Assembly: GCA_029960045.1 (NCBI GenBank)
Contig: JASCOV010000003.1
Location: forward strand, 248,001-312,000
Reading direction: 5' to 3'
Source: Flavobacteriaceae bacterium PS02293
Lineage (GTDB): Bacteria > Bacteroidota > Bacteroidia > Flavobacteriales > Weeksellaceae
Length of the DNA stretch: 64,000 bases
Positions 56,634 to 64,000 of this stretch are shown here, piece after piece. Both the position numbers and the translations under genes were made by a program. Position 1 is the first letter of the stretch. Each line of letters starts with the position of its first letter. The notes below the pieces were generated by a model. It was not told where the DNA came from. It saw only the letters and a list, made by a program, of their open reading frames with translations, and searched no databases.

Positions 56634-58229
56634 ATGATAAAAACAGACGTTCTCGTAATCGGTTCCGGAATCTCAGGCCTTTCTTACGCCATCAAAATCT
56701 CCGAACAATTGCCAGACACCAAAATCATCATCGTAACAAAAGGTAATGAGGATGAGAGCAATACAAAATATGCGCAAGGCGGGTTGGCCGTTGTCACAGA
56801 TTTTTCCAAAGATAATTTTCAAAAACATATAGACGATACGCTGCGAGCCGGAGATTACATCAATGACCCGGAGATTGTGAAAATCGTGGTAGAAGAAGCT
56901 CCTTACCGTTTCAATGAAATTGTTGAATGGGGTGCGAAATTTGACCAAGAGAAAGGTCAATATTCGCTTGGAAGAGAAGGTGGACATACGGAAAACCGAA
57001 TCGTGCATCACAAAGACATCACTGGTTTCGAAATTGAAAGAGCACTTCTAGAGACAATTCGAAATTCTCCCAATATAGAAATGCTTCCTCATCATTATGT
57101 CATCGATCTTATTACCCAACACCACGTTCCTGGGAAAGAATTAGACAAAGGAAACATCAATGCTTATGGCGCTTACATTCTTGATGAGCAAAATAAAAAA
57201 ATAAAAAAAATCACTGCGAAAATTACTTTGGTTGCAACCGGAGGCGCAGGTCACGTTTATAAAAATACGACGAATCCAATCATCGCAACCGGAGACGGAA
57301 TCGCCTTTGTTCACAGAGCTCAGGGAAAAGTTTCCAATATGCAGTATTACCAATTTCATCCAACGGCAATGTATTCTAAAAGGGATGGAATGTTGTTTCT
57401 AATTTCCGAAGCGGTTCGTGGTGACGGTGCAAAATTGAGAACAAAATCTGGCAAACCTTTTATGCAGAAATATGATGAACGCGAGGAATTAGCTTCCCGT
57501 GACATTGTTGCAAGAGGAATCGATAATGAATTGAAAATCAGCGGAGACGATTACGTTGGATTAGATTGCCGAGAGATGGACAAGGAAAAATTCATCCACC
57601 ACTTCCCGAATATTTACAAAAAATGTATGGATGAAGGCATCGACCCAATGAAGGAATTGATTCCTGTAGTTCCGGCTTGTCATTACTTAATGGGCGGAAT
57701 CGATACGGATAAAAACGGACAATCATCCATCAAAAATCTCTTTGCGGTTGGAGAATGCACCAATTCCGGACTTCACGGCGCAAATCGTTTAGCTTCGAAT
57801 TCTTTACTGGAAGGTTTGGTTTTTGGTCATAACGCGGCTATGAAAACGGTAGAACTTTTGAAGGAAAATGATTTCAACTTCGATGACCTGAAAGCTGTTC
57901 CGGAATGGAATGAAGAGGGAATGAAAATGATGGACGAAATGGTTCTCGTGACTTACCTCAGAAAGCAACTTCAGGAAATGATGAGCGATTTGGTTGCCAT
58001 TGTGAGAAGCAATGCCAGATTGGAATTGGCCAAGAAAAAACAACGCGAAATCTACGAAGCTGTGACGGAACTTTATAATTACTCCATCCTTTCGCCACAA
58101 CTTTCGGAATTGAGGAATCTTGTGAATATTTCTTATTTGATTATCAAGCAATCTTTGGAGATGAAAGAGAATAAAGGGGCGTTTTATAATAAGGATTTGG
58201 CTACGAAACCGCTTTTGATTAATGAGTAA
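56634..58229 (+). CDS. nadB: L-aspartate oxidase
   Basis: Oxidises L-aspartate to iminoaspartate with FAD, the first step of de novo NAD synthesis. The 531-aa product has the FAD loop VIGSGISGLSYA (7-18), KYAQGGLAVV near 47, GREGGHTENRIVHHKD near 115 and the closing HGANRLASNSLLEGLVFG. nadA is not in the window; nadC is two genes downstream in the same operon. Confidence 0.95.
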   Translation: MIKTDVLVIGSGISGLSYAIKISEQLPDTKIIIVTKGNEDESNTKYAQGGLAVVTDFSKDNFQKHIDDTLRAGDYINDPEIVKIVVEEAPYRFNEIVEWGAKFDQEKGQYSLGREGGHTENRIVHHKDITGFEIERALLETIRNSPNIEMLPHHYVIDLITQHHVPGKELDKGNINAYGAYILDEQNKKIKKITAKITLVATGGAGHVYKNTTNPIIATGDGIAFVHRAQGKVSNMQYYQFHPTAMYSKRDGMLFLISEAVRGDGAKLRTKSGKPFMQKYDEREELASRDIVARGIDNELKISGDDYVGLDCREMDKEKFIHHFPNIYKKCMDEGIDPMKELIPVVPACHYLMGGIDTDKNGQSSIKNLFAVGECTNSGLHGANRLASNSLLEGLVFGHNAAMKTVELLKENDFNFDDLKAVPEWNEEGMKMMDEMVLVTYLRKQLQEMMSDLVAIVRSNARLELAKKKQREIYEAVTELYNYSILSPQLSELRNLVNISYLIIKQSLEMKENKGAFYNKDLATKPLLINE

Positions 58230-58236
58230 TTGAAAT

Positions 58237-59379
58237 ATGCTTAAACAGAACAATGAACAATACTTCCAGTGGATTTCAGATTTGAAACAGAGAATCCAGC
58301 AGAGTCAAATCAAAGCGGCCATTCAGGTGAATTCTGCTTTGATAGAGATGTATTGGGATTTGGGAAAGGAAATTTCTGAAAGGAGTTTTGAGAATACTTA
58401 TGGTTCGGGATTTTTCAAGCAGTTGAGCAATGATTTAAGAAATGAATTTCCTGAGATTAAAGGTTTTTCCGAGAGCAACATTAAACTTTTCGAAAGGTTC
58501 TACTTATTTTATAATCAAGAAATTACAAATCGGCAACAACTTGTTAACGATTTCAAAAGTGATGACAACTCAATTCTCCAGCAAGTTGCTGAAGAATTCG
58601 AAAACGAAAAAAAACCAAATCGTCAACAATTTGTTGGCGAATTCCCTCAGAAACTTTTTTTAATTCCTTGGGGACATCATATTCAGATTTTCACAAAATG
58701 TAAAAATGTAAAAGAAGCTATATTTTACATTAATAAAACTATAGAAAATGGCTGGAGCAGAGCTGTTTTGTTGAATATGATTTCGGCAAACCTATATCAA
58801 TCTCAAGGGAAAGCAATTACCAATTTTTCTAAGACCTTGCCTGACTACGACAGCGAACTAGTAAAGCAAACTTTGAAAGACCCTTATATTTTTGATTTCC
58901 TTAATATAAGTGAAAACTTCAAAGAGCGGGAACTGGAAAATGCTTTGATTGATAATATTCAGAAATTTCTGATTGAACTTGGAAATGGTTTCGCATTCGT
59001 TGGCAAGCAGGTGGAAATGAAAGTCGGGAACCAAAGTTTTTTCTTAGATTTACTTTTCTATCATATTAAATTAAAAAGATACGTTGTCATTGAATTGAAA
59101 TCAGGAGAGTTCGAGCCAGAACACGCAGGGAAACTCAATTTTTATGTAACTTCTGTCGATAAGCAATTGCGTGACGAAAATGATAATGCGACGGTTGGAT
59201 TGATTATTTGTAAAACCAAAGATGACATCATTGCAGAATATTCTTTGACCGATTTGCACAAACCTTTGGGAATCTCTTCCTACGAATTAAGAAAAATCTT
59301 ACCAGATAACTTTAAATCTTCCCTGCCAAGCATCGAAGAAATTGAAAATGAACTTAATAAAAACATCAACACAAAATGA
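58237..59379 (+). CDS. YhcG/DUF1016-type PD-(D/E)xK nuclease-domain protein
   Basis: A 380-aa protein of the YhcG family. The N-terminal DUF1016 region (QWISDLKQRIQQSQIKAAIQ, YWDLGKEISER, about 6-150) is followed by the nuclease-like C-terminus: FFLDLLFYHIKLKRYVVIEL then KSGEFEPEH, giving Asp and Glu-x-Lys of the PD-(D/E)xK core. Family members are linked to mobile elements and defence; the target is not established. It has a 60-aa insertion with two related NRQQ(L/F)V segments. It lies 7 bp after nadB and overlaps nadC by 4 bp (ATGA), so it is fully coupled to the NAD operon. Confidence 0.9.
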   Translation: MLKQNNEQYFQWISDLKQRIQQSQIKAAIQVNSALIEMYWDLGKEISERSFENTYGSGFFKQLSNDLRNEFPEIKGFSESNIKLFERFYLFYNQEITNRQQLVNDFKSDDNSILQQVAEEFENEKKPNRQQFVGEFPQKLFLIPWGHHIQIFTKCKNVKEAIFYINKTIENGWSRAVLLNMISANLYQSQGKAITNFSKTLPDYDSELVKQTLKDPYIFDFLNISENFKERELENALIDNIQKFLIELGNGFAFVGKQVEMKVGNQSFFLDLLFYHIKLKRYVVIELKSGEFEPEHAGKLNFYVTSVDKQLRDENDNATVGLIICKTKDDIIAEYSLTDLHKPLGISSYELRKILPDNFKSSLPSIEEIENELNKNINTK

Positions 59380-60239
59380 AAAGACCTGCATACGCGACCG
59401 ATAAAGTTTTAAAAGAATTCATCAGGACAGCTTTAGAAGAAGACATCCAAAACGGTGACCACTCTACACTTTCCACCATTCCGAAAGACTTGGAGCAGAA
59501 AGCGCAACTTATTGTAAAAGAAAACTGCATCCTTGCTGGAGTGGAATTGGCGGAAATCATTTTCAAGAACTTTGATAAGAATTTGAAAGTCGAGGTTTTC
59601 ATCAAAGATGGAGAATCTGCGAAGAAAGGCGATATTGCTTTCATTGTTACCGGAAAAGCAAGGTCAATTTTATCAACCGAACGTTTGGTTTTGAATTGTA
59701 TGCAAAGAATGAGTGGCATCGCGACGATGACACACGATTGGGATTCCCGATTGATTGGTACAAAAACAAAACTTCTCGACACCAGAAAGACCACGCCGAA
59801 TTTCCGGGTTTGTGAAAAGTGGGCTGTTGCAATCGGTGGCGGAACCAACCACAGATATGGATTGTACGATATGATCATGCTGAAAGATAATCACGTCGAT
59901 TACAACGGAAGCATCACCAATGCTGTGAAAATGGCAAAAGATTACGTTAAAAAAAATAAGCTGAAACTTAAGATAGAAGTCGAAACCAGAAACCTCGAAG
60001 AAGTAAAAGAAGCTGTAAAATCGGGTGCAGACAGGATTATGTTTGATAATATGGCGGTTGAAATGATGACCGAAGCGGTAAAAATCGTAAATGGCAAGAC
60101 AGAAACCGAAGCCTCGGGTGGAATTACACGTGATGTGTTAAATTCGGTGGCGAAAACTGGTGTAGATTTTATCTCTGCGGGCGCTTTAACCCACTCTTCA
60201 AGCAATATAGACCTGAGCCTCAAGGCATTAAAAAATTAA
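59376..60239 (+). CDS. nadC: Nicotinate-nucleotide pyrophosphorylase (carboxylating)
   Basis: Makes nicotinate mononucleotide from quinolinate and PRPP. The 287-aa product shows ALEEDIQNGDHST near 20, the RMSGIATMT stretch and DTRKTTPNFRVCEKWAV (quinolinate/PRPP contacts, about 130-146), KDNHVDYNG and EASGGITRDVLN. ATG at 59376 overlaps the stop of the YhcG gene. Confidence 0.95.
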   Translation: MKRPAYATDKVLKEFIRTALEEDIQNGDHSTLSTIPKDLEQKAQLIVKENCILAGVELAEIIFKNFDKNLKVEVFIKDGESAKKGDIAFIVTGKARSILSTERLVLNCMQRMSGIATMTHDWDSRLIGTKTKLLDTRKTTPNFRVCEKWAVAIGGGTNHRYGLYDMIMLKDNHVDYNGSITNAVKMAKDYVKKNKLKLKIEVETRNLEEVKEAVKSGADRIMFDNMAVEMMTEAVKIVNGKTETEASGGITRDVLNSVAKTGVDFISAGALTHSSSNIDLSLKALKN

Positions 60240-60299
60240 CACTCTATTAACAGAACCTATTGATTTTTTTAAGACTTTTGCGACATAAATCTTAAAAAA

Positions 60300-63038
60300 A
60301 TGAAAATGTTATCGAAAAAACCAGTATTTGTCTTGATGCTGACGATGAGTACGGCAAGTTTTTACTTCGCTCAATCTACTCAAGATACACTTGCAAAAAC
60401 AAACGATATTGAACAGGTCGTAATAGCTGGGGTTGCCGATCTTGCAAAAGACAGAAAAACGCCTGTTGCTGTTTCTACAATCAAAGAAGCACAAATCGTA
60501 GAAAGACTTGGAAATCAGGAATTTCCTGAAATTTTGAAAAGTACACCTTCAATCTATGCTGCCAAAGGCGGCGGTGGTTTCGGAGACGGACGTATGAATA
60601 TTCGTGGTTTCGACACCAATAATACTGCTGTAATGATCAATGGGGTTCCTGTAAATGGAATGGAAGATGGAGCTGTATATTGGAGTAACTGGTTAGGACT
60701 TTCTGACGTAACTTCTGCAATGCAGATTCAAAGAGGTTTAGGATCTTCTAAATTGGCAATTGCTTCTGTTGGTGGAACTGTTAATATTATAACAAGAGCT
60801 GCTGACAAAAAAAGAGAAGGAAATGTAACTGTCGGTTTAGGTAACGACGGGTATCTTAAAACTTTATTTTCTTACAACACTGGAAAATCTGAAAAAGGGT
60901 GGTCAACTTCATTCTTAATGAGCAGAACTGCTGGATCAACTTATATTGACGGATCAGATTTCGAAGCATATAATTATTACTTTGCATTGGGTTACCAAAA
61001 AGGAAGTCATGATTTTCAGTTTACATTAACTGGAGCTCCACAATGGCATAATCAAAACTTCCAAAGTTCTATTGCTAACTTTGTTAAATATGGCAACGGC
61101 GTAGACGAACCGAACAGAAGGTATAATTCCAACTGGGGTTATATGAATGGACAAGAAATGTCTCAATCAATCAACTTCTATAGTAAGCCTGTAGCATCTA
61201 TCAACTGGGATTGGAAAATTTCTGAAAGTTCAAAATTATCAACAGTAGGATACGCATCTTGGGGTAGAGGTGGTGGAACCGGGGTTATAGGTTCAATCAA
61301 TGGTGTTGGAATTAATGCTTTACCAAAAACAACTGATGGACTGATTAAGTTTGATGATATTGCCGCTTGGAATCAAGGTGCAACTGTAGCAGGATTTGGC
61401 GTAGCAAACAAAACACCTGGGGTAGCAACAAGAACCAACGGTCTTGTAAGAAGAGCAAGTATCAACTCTCATGACTGGTACGGATTATTATCTAATTTCC
61501 AACATAAAATAAACAACAACTGGAATTTCTCTGCTGGAGTAGATTTAAGATATTACTATGGTTACCACCCAGGTGTACTTACAGATCTTTGGGGTAACAC
61601 AAAATATATTGAAAAAGACAACATGAATATCCCTGGTGGTTATGATGTTACCCAAATACAGAATCCAACACCTTCTGCAAATCCATTTGCAGCTGCAGTT
61701 AAGAACAAAGACCAAATTGTTTACAGAAACTATGACGGACAAGTTCTTTGGGGTGGTGTTTTCGGTCAGTTAGAATATTCTAATGAAAAAATATCTGCAT
61801 TTATTCAAGGTTCAGCTTCTGAACAAGGATACAAAAGAATAGATAATTGGTTGGTTGATTATGACCATACCATTACAAATCCTGATGGAACAACTACTCT
61901 TCTTACACAATCTGTTCAGAAAGGGCAAAAAGTAAATCAAGAAACAAGCACCAAATTTCTTTTCGGATTTAATGCAAAAGCTGGTTTAAACTATAATATT
62001 AATGAGCAGCACAATGTGTTTGCAAACGTAGGATATTACGAAAAGCAACCGTTATTCAACTCTGTTTATAACTCACCTCTAGCAACAGCTACTGGTAACG
62101 ACCCTTTGGTAAATACAAACGACGGAAGAGCAACTGGTAATCAGCAAATTGTAAATCCATTACTTACAAACGAAAAAATCTCATCAGCTGAATTAGGTTA
62201 TGGTTTCAGAAGTGGTATTTTCAACGCCAACGTTAACTTGTATTACACTTCTTGGAAAGACAGATATAATAGATTTACAGGTCTTACTGTTCCAAATCCT
62301 GCAGGTGGAAACTACAACAGACCTTATGCTAATTTAACTGGTATCCACGAAATCCATATGGGGGTAGAATTTGAAGGTACAGTAAAAGCTACAGAATATT
62401 TGTCTTTCAACGCAATGATTTCTGTAGGTGACTGGAAGTACAAAGGAAATGCGAACGGAAACCTATATGATGAGAACGGAACGCCAATTTCATTAAATGG
62501 CAAAACTGATGTGGTTTTTGCTTTAGATAAAGTAAAAGTTTCTGATGCTGCACAAACAACCACTGCTTTAGGATTTACGGTTAAACCTTTAAAACAACTT
62601 AGTGTTTTTGGAAACTGGAACTACTATGAAAATTATTACGGCTTAATCAATTTCAGTGATATTGCAATTACTAAAGCTGATGGGACTATTAGTAATAATG
62701 GCAAGAAAGGAGCGTTAGAATATCCAAGCTATAACTTGTTCGATGCTGGTATATCTTACGGTATTAATCTTAAGAACGGACATAAAATTGTTTTAACAGG
62801 AAACGTTTACAACTTGCTTGATACAACGTATATCTCAGATGGTAAGTCTTCTACTCACGTAAAAGAATTAGCAGATTTCAGTACCACTACAACTGGAGGT
62901 GTTACAACAACAGCTGAACAAAAATATAATGCTTACATCAACAATCCTTTAAATTTCTACAAAGGTCTTGATACAAGCAACACTGTTTTCTTCGGATTCG
63001 GAAGAACTTGGGCAGCTTCTATCTCTTATAAATTCTAA
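60300..63038 (+). CDS. TonB-dependent outer-membrane receptor
   Basis: A 912-aa outer-membrane transporter. Signal peptide at 1-25 (VFVLMLTMSTASFYFAQ), plug domain about 50-170 (TPSIYAAKGGGGFGDGRMNI, GVPVNGMEDGAVYW), then a 22-strand beta-barrel ending in a terminal aromatic residue (AASISYKF), needed for assembly by BAM. There is no carboxypeptidase-like domain ahead of the plug and no SusD partner, so it is not a typical polysaccharide pair; the substrate is unknown. It is followed by a terminator. Confidence 0.93.
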   Translation: MKMLSKKPVFVLMLTMSTASFYFAQSTQDTLAKTNDIEQVVIAGVADLAKDRKTPVAVSTIKEAQIVERLGNQEFPEILKSTPSIYAAKGGGGFGDGRMNIRGFDTNNTAVMINGVPVNGMEDGAVYWSNWLGLSDVTSAMQIQRGLGSSKLAIASVGGTVNIITRAADKKREGNVTVGLGNDGYLKTLFSYNTGKSEKGWSTSFLMSRTAGSTYIDGSDFEAYNYYFALGYQKGSHDFQFTLTGAPQWHNQNFQSSIANFVKYGNGVDEPNRRYNSNWGYMNGQEMSQSINFYSKPVASINWDWKISESSKLSTVGYASWGRGGGTGVIGSINGVGINALPKTTDGLIKFDDIAAWNQGATVAGFGVANKTPGVATRTNGLVRRASINSHDWYGLLSNFQHKINNNWNFSAGVDLRYYYGYHPGVLTDLWGNTKYIEKDNMNIPGGYDVTQIQNPTPSANPFAAAVKNKDQIVYRNYDGQVLWGGVFGQLEYSNEKISAFIQGSASEQGYKRIDNWLVDYDHTITNPDGTTTLLTQSVQKGQKVNQETSTKFLFGFNAKAGLNYNINEQHNVFANVGYYEKQPLFNSVYNSPLATATGNDPLVNTNDGRATGNQQIVNPLLTNEKISSAELGYGFRSGIFNANVNLYYTSWKDRYNRFTGLTVPNPAGGNYNRPYANLTGIHEIHMGVEFEGTVKATEYLSFNAMISVGDWKYKGNANGNLYDENGTPISLNGKTDVVFALDKVKVSDAAQTTTALGFTVKPLKQLSVFGNWNYYENYYGLINFSDIAITKADGTISNNGKKGALEYPSYNLFDAGISYGINLKNGHKIVLTGNVYNLLDTTYISDGKSSTHVKELADFSTTTTGGVTTTAEQKYNAYINNPLNFYKGLDTSNTVFFGFGRTWAASISYKF

Positions 63039-63067
63039 ATATTAACCTAATATTTAATTATAACTCA

Positions 63068-63095
63068 AATCCCGGCTATCTGTCGGGATTTTTTT
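63068..63095 (+). terminator. Terminator after the TonB-dependent receptor
   Basis: AATCCCG/CGGGATT stem with a 9-bp loop and a run of seven T, 30 bp behind the stop codon. Confidence 0.8.
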
Positions 63096-63102
63096 ATCTT
63101 TG
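63095..63102 (+). promoter_or_regulatory. -7 promoter box TATCTTTG of the 142-aa membrane protein gene
   Basis: TAnnTTTG match 18 bp before the ATG at 63121, starting in the T run of the preceding terminator. Confidence 0.5.
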
Positions 63103-63120
63103 TCATTCTAAAATCTGAAT

Positions 63121-63549
63121 ATGGAAGTTTACAACATTCTTTTGCACGCACACAAAGGTTTCGCTTATCTGGAACTGGCGTTGGTTGCTGCATTTTTAAT
63201 TCTTCTGCTCGTAACGATGTTCGGTTACAGCGGCAATATTTCAAAAGCTTTGAAAAAAGTTACATTATTTACAATGATCTTCTTTCACGTTCAATTCTTA
63301 ATTGGAATCATTATGTTGATTACCAACATTACAAAAGGTTTGGATATGGGCGCAGTGATGAAAAACGCTGATTTAAGATTCACTTATGTAGAACACCCAT
63401 TCTCTATGTTAATCGCAGCGGTATTAATGACCATCATCAATAGAAAATTCAAAACAATCGAAAAACTTACAATTCCTATTATGTCATTAGGATTGGTTGC
63501 AATTGCCTTATTCGTATTTGCATTCCCTTGGGCAAGAGTTTTCGGATAA
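63121..63549 (+). CDS. Small four-helix membrane protein
   Basis: A 142-aa integral membrane protein with four predicted helices (LALVAAFLILLLVTMFGY, VTLFTMIFFHVQFLIGIIML, MLIAAVLMTIINRKF, IMSLGLVAIALFVFAFPW). His residues in HAHKGF, FHVQF and EHPF could bind a cofactor; similar flavobacterial proteins are sometimes labelled cytochrome b, which I cannot confirm from the sequence. It precedes asd by 34 bp. Confidence 0.72.
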   Translation: MEVYNILLHAHKGFAYLELALVAAFLILLLVTMFGYSGNISKALKKVTLFTMIFFHVQFLIGIIMLITNITKGLDMGAVMKNADLRFTYVEHPFSMLIAAVLMTIINRKFKTIEKLTIPIMSLGLVAIALFVFAFPWARVFG

Positions 63550-63583
63550 ATATTTATTTAACAATTTTAATTAATTTAAAACA

Positions 63584-64000
63584 ATGAAAGTAGCTGTAGT
63601 AGGCGCAACCGGAATGGTTGGACAAGTTATGCTGAGAGTTTTGGAGGAGAGAAATCTTCCAATTACCGAGTTAATTCCCGTAGCATCAGAGAGATCTGTT
63701 GGCAATAAGATAAAGTATAAGGACAAGGAATTCACTATCGTTAGCATGGACGACGCTATTGCAGCCAAACCCGAGATTGCAGTTTTTTCTGCGGGTGGTA
63801 ATACTTCATTGGAATTTGCACCAAAGTTCGCTGAGGTTGGAACAGTTGTCATCGACAATTCTTCCGCTTGGAGAATGGATCCGACTAAGAAATTGGTAGT
63901 TCCGGAAATCAACGCCAATGTTTTGACCAAGGAAGACAAGATCATCGCCAATCCAAATTGTTCTACAATCCAATTGGTAATGGTTCTTCATCCTCTTAAT
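63584..64000 (+). CDS. asd: Aspartate-semialdehyde dehydrogenase (5' part)
   Basis: The first 139 codons, cut by the window end. The product reduces aspartyl phosphate to aspartate semialdehyde for lysine, DAP, threonine and methionine synthesis. VAVVGATGMVGQVMLRVLEE (3-22) is the NADP loop, VFSAGGNTSLEFAPK and NSSAWRMDPTKKLVVPE follow, and the active Cys is in ANPNCSTIQL (near 130). The ATG at 63584 is the only one that gives the full Rossmann start. Confidence 0.95.
   Translation, partial: MKVAVVGATGMVGQVMLRVLEERNLPITELIPVASERSVGNKIKYKDKEFTIVSMDDAIAAKPEIAVFSAGGNTSLEFAPKFAEVGTVVIDNSSAWRMDPTKKLVVPEINANVLTKEDKIIANPNCSTIQLVMVLHPLN

Noticed and set aside
1..64000. tRNA, rRNA or riboswitch
   Set aside because: I saw no cloverleaf-like T-loop sequences, rRNA or known riboswitch motifs; a covariance-model scan would be decisive.

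Overview
The window is about 64 kb of AT-rich chromosome from a flavobacterium, most likely Chryseobacterium, Epilithonimonas or another Weeksellaceae. Evidence: several secreted proteins end in type IX secretion (T9SS) sorting domains, both type A and type B; promoters carry the Bacteroidetes -7 box TAnnTTTG; a division/cell-wall (dcw) cluster runs from mraZ to ftsZ without murF; and recN follows a DUF4835 gene. There are no rRNA or tRNA genes and no CRISPR array.

Layout. 1-4.8 kb: end of a DUF4835 gene, recN, a convergent GH3-family gene and a WYL regulator. 4.9-5.6 kb: an XRE-type regulator, then an array of ten 21-bp repeats in exact phase. 5.6-15.3 kb: a polymorphic-toxin island transcribed leftwards. 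An 841-aa toxin with a C-terminal zincin-like domain and its immunity gene are followed by a graveyard of orphan toxin tips, toxin stumps and immunity genes. These include papain-like, HExxxH, TNT-like and ADP-ribosyltransferase-like toxins and two Imm35/YrhB-like immunity genes. REP-type palindromes, one complete REP-associated tyrosine transposase and one internally deleted copy punctuate the series. 15.4-21.6 kb: a 1295-aa protein without signal peptide, a 51-aa acidic microprotein, a patatin-like phospholipase and an M15 peptidase. Promoter-like sites here and the WYL promoter share a 16-bp imperfect palindrome exactly 11 bp upstream of the -7 box.

21.6-24.7 kb: a T9SS adhesin, rplY, prs and a bacilliredoxin. 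24.8-36.4 kb: a 1444-aa type B T9SS protein with seven repeats, and two tandem pairs of a membrane-bound TPR/HTH regulator with a beta-propeller-like T9SS protein. 36.6-55.2 kb: yqeY, ftsZ, ftsA, ftsQ, murC, murG, ftsW, murD, mraY, murE, ftsI, ftsL, rsmH and mraZ, all leftward. The cluster carries small extra genes and palindromic elements, including a GxxExxY gene between inverted arms. 55.4-64 kb (rightward): nitroreductase, a secreted protein, nadB, a YhcG-type nuclease gene, nadC, a TonB-dependent receptor, a small membrane protein and the start of asd.

How the parts fit. The toxin island looks like a recombining store: toxin tips share a nearly identical leading segment that could swap them into the 841-aa gene, while immunity genes outlast their toxins. 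The neighbouring phospholipase and cell-wall peptidase have similar promoters to the microprotein that precedes the 1295-aa gene. Together with the absence of signal peptides and secretion genes, this suggests, as an inference only, that the large proteins are released by programmed lysis. The dcw cluster makes and divides the cell wall; mraZ has three 10-bp-spaced GTGGK boxes at its promoter.
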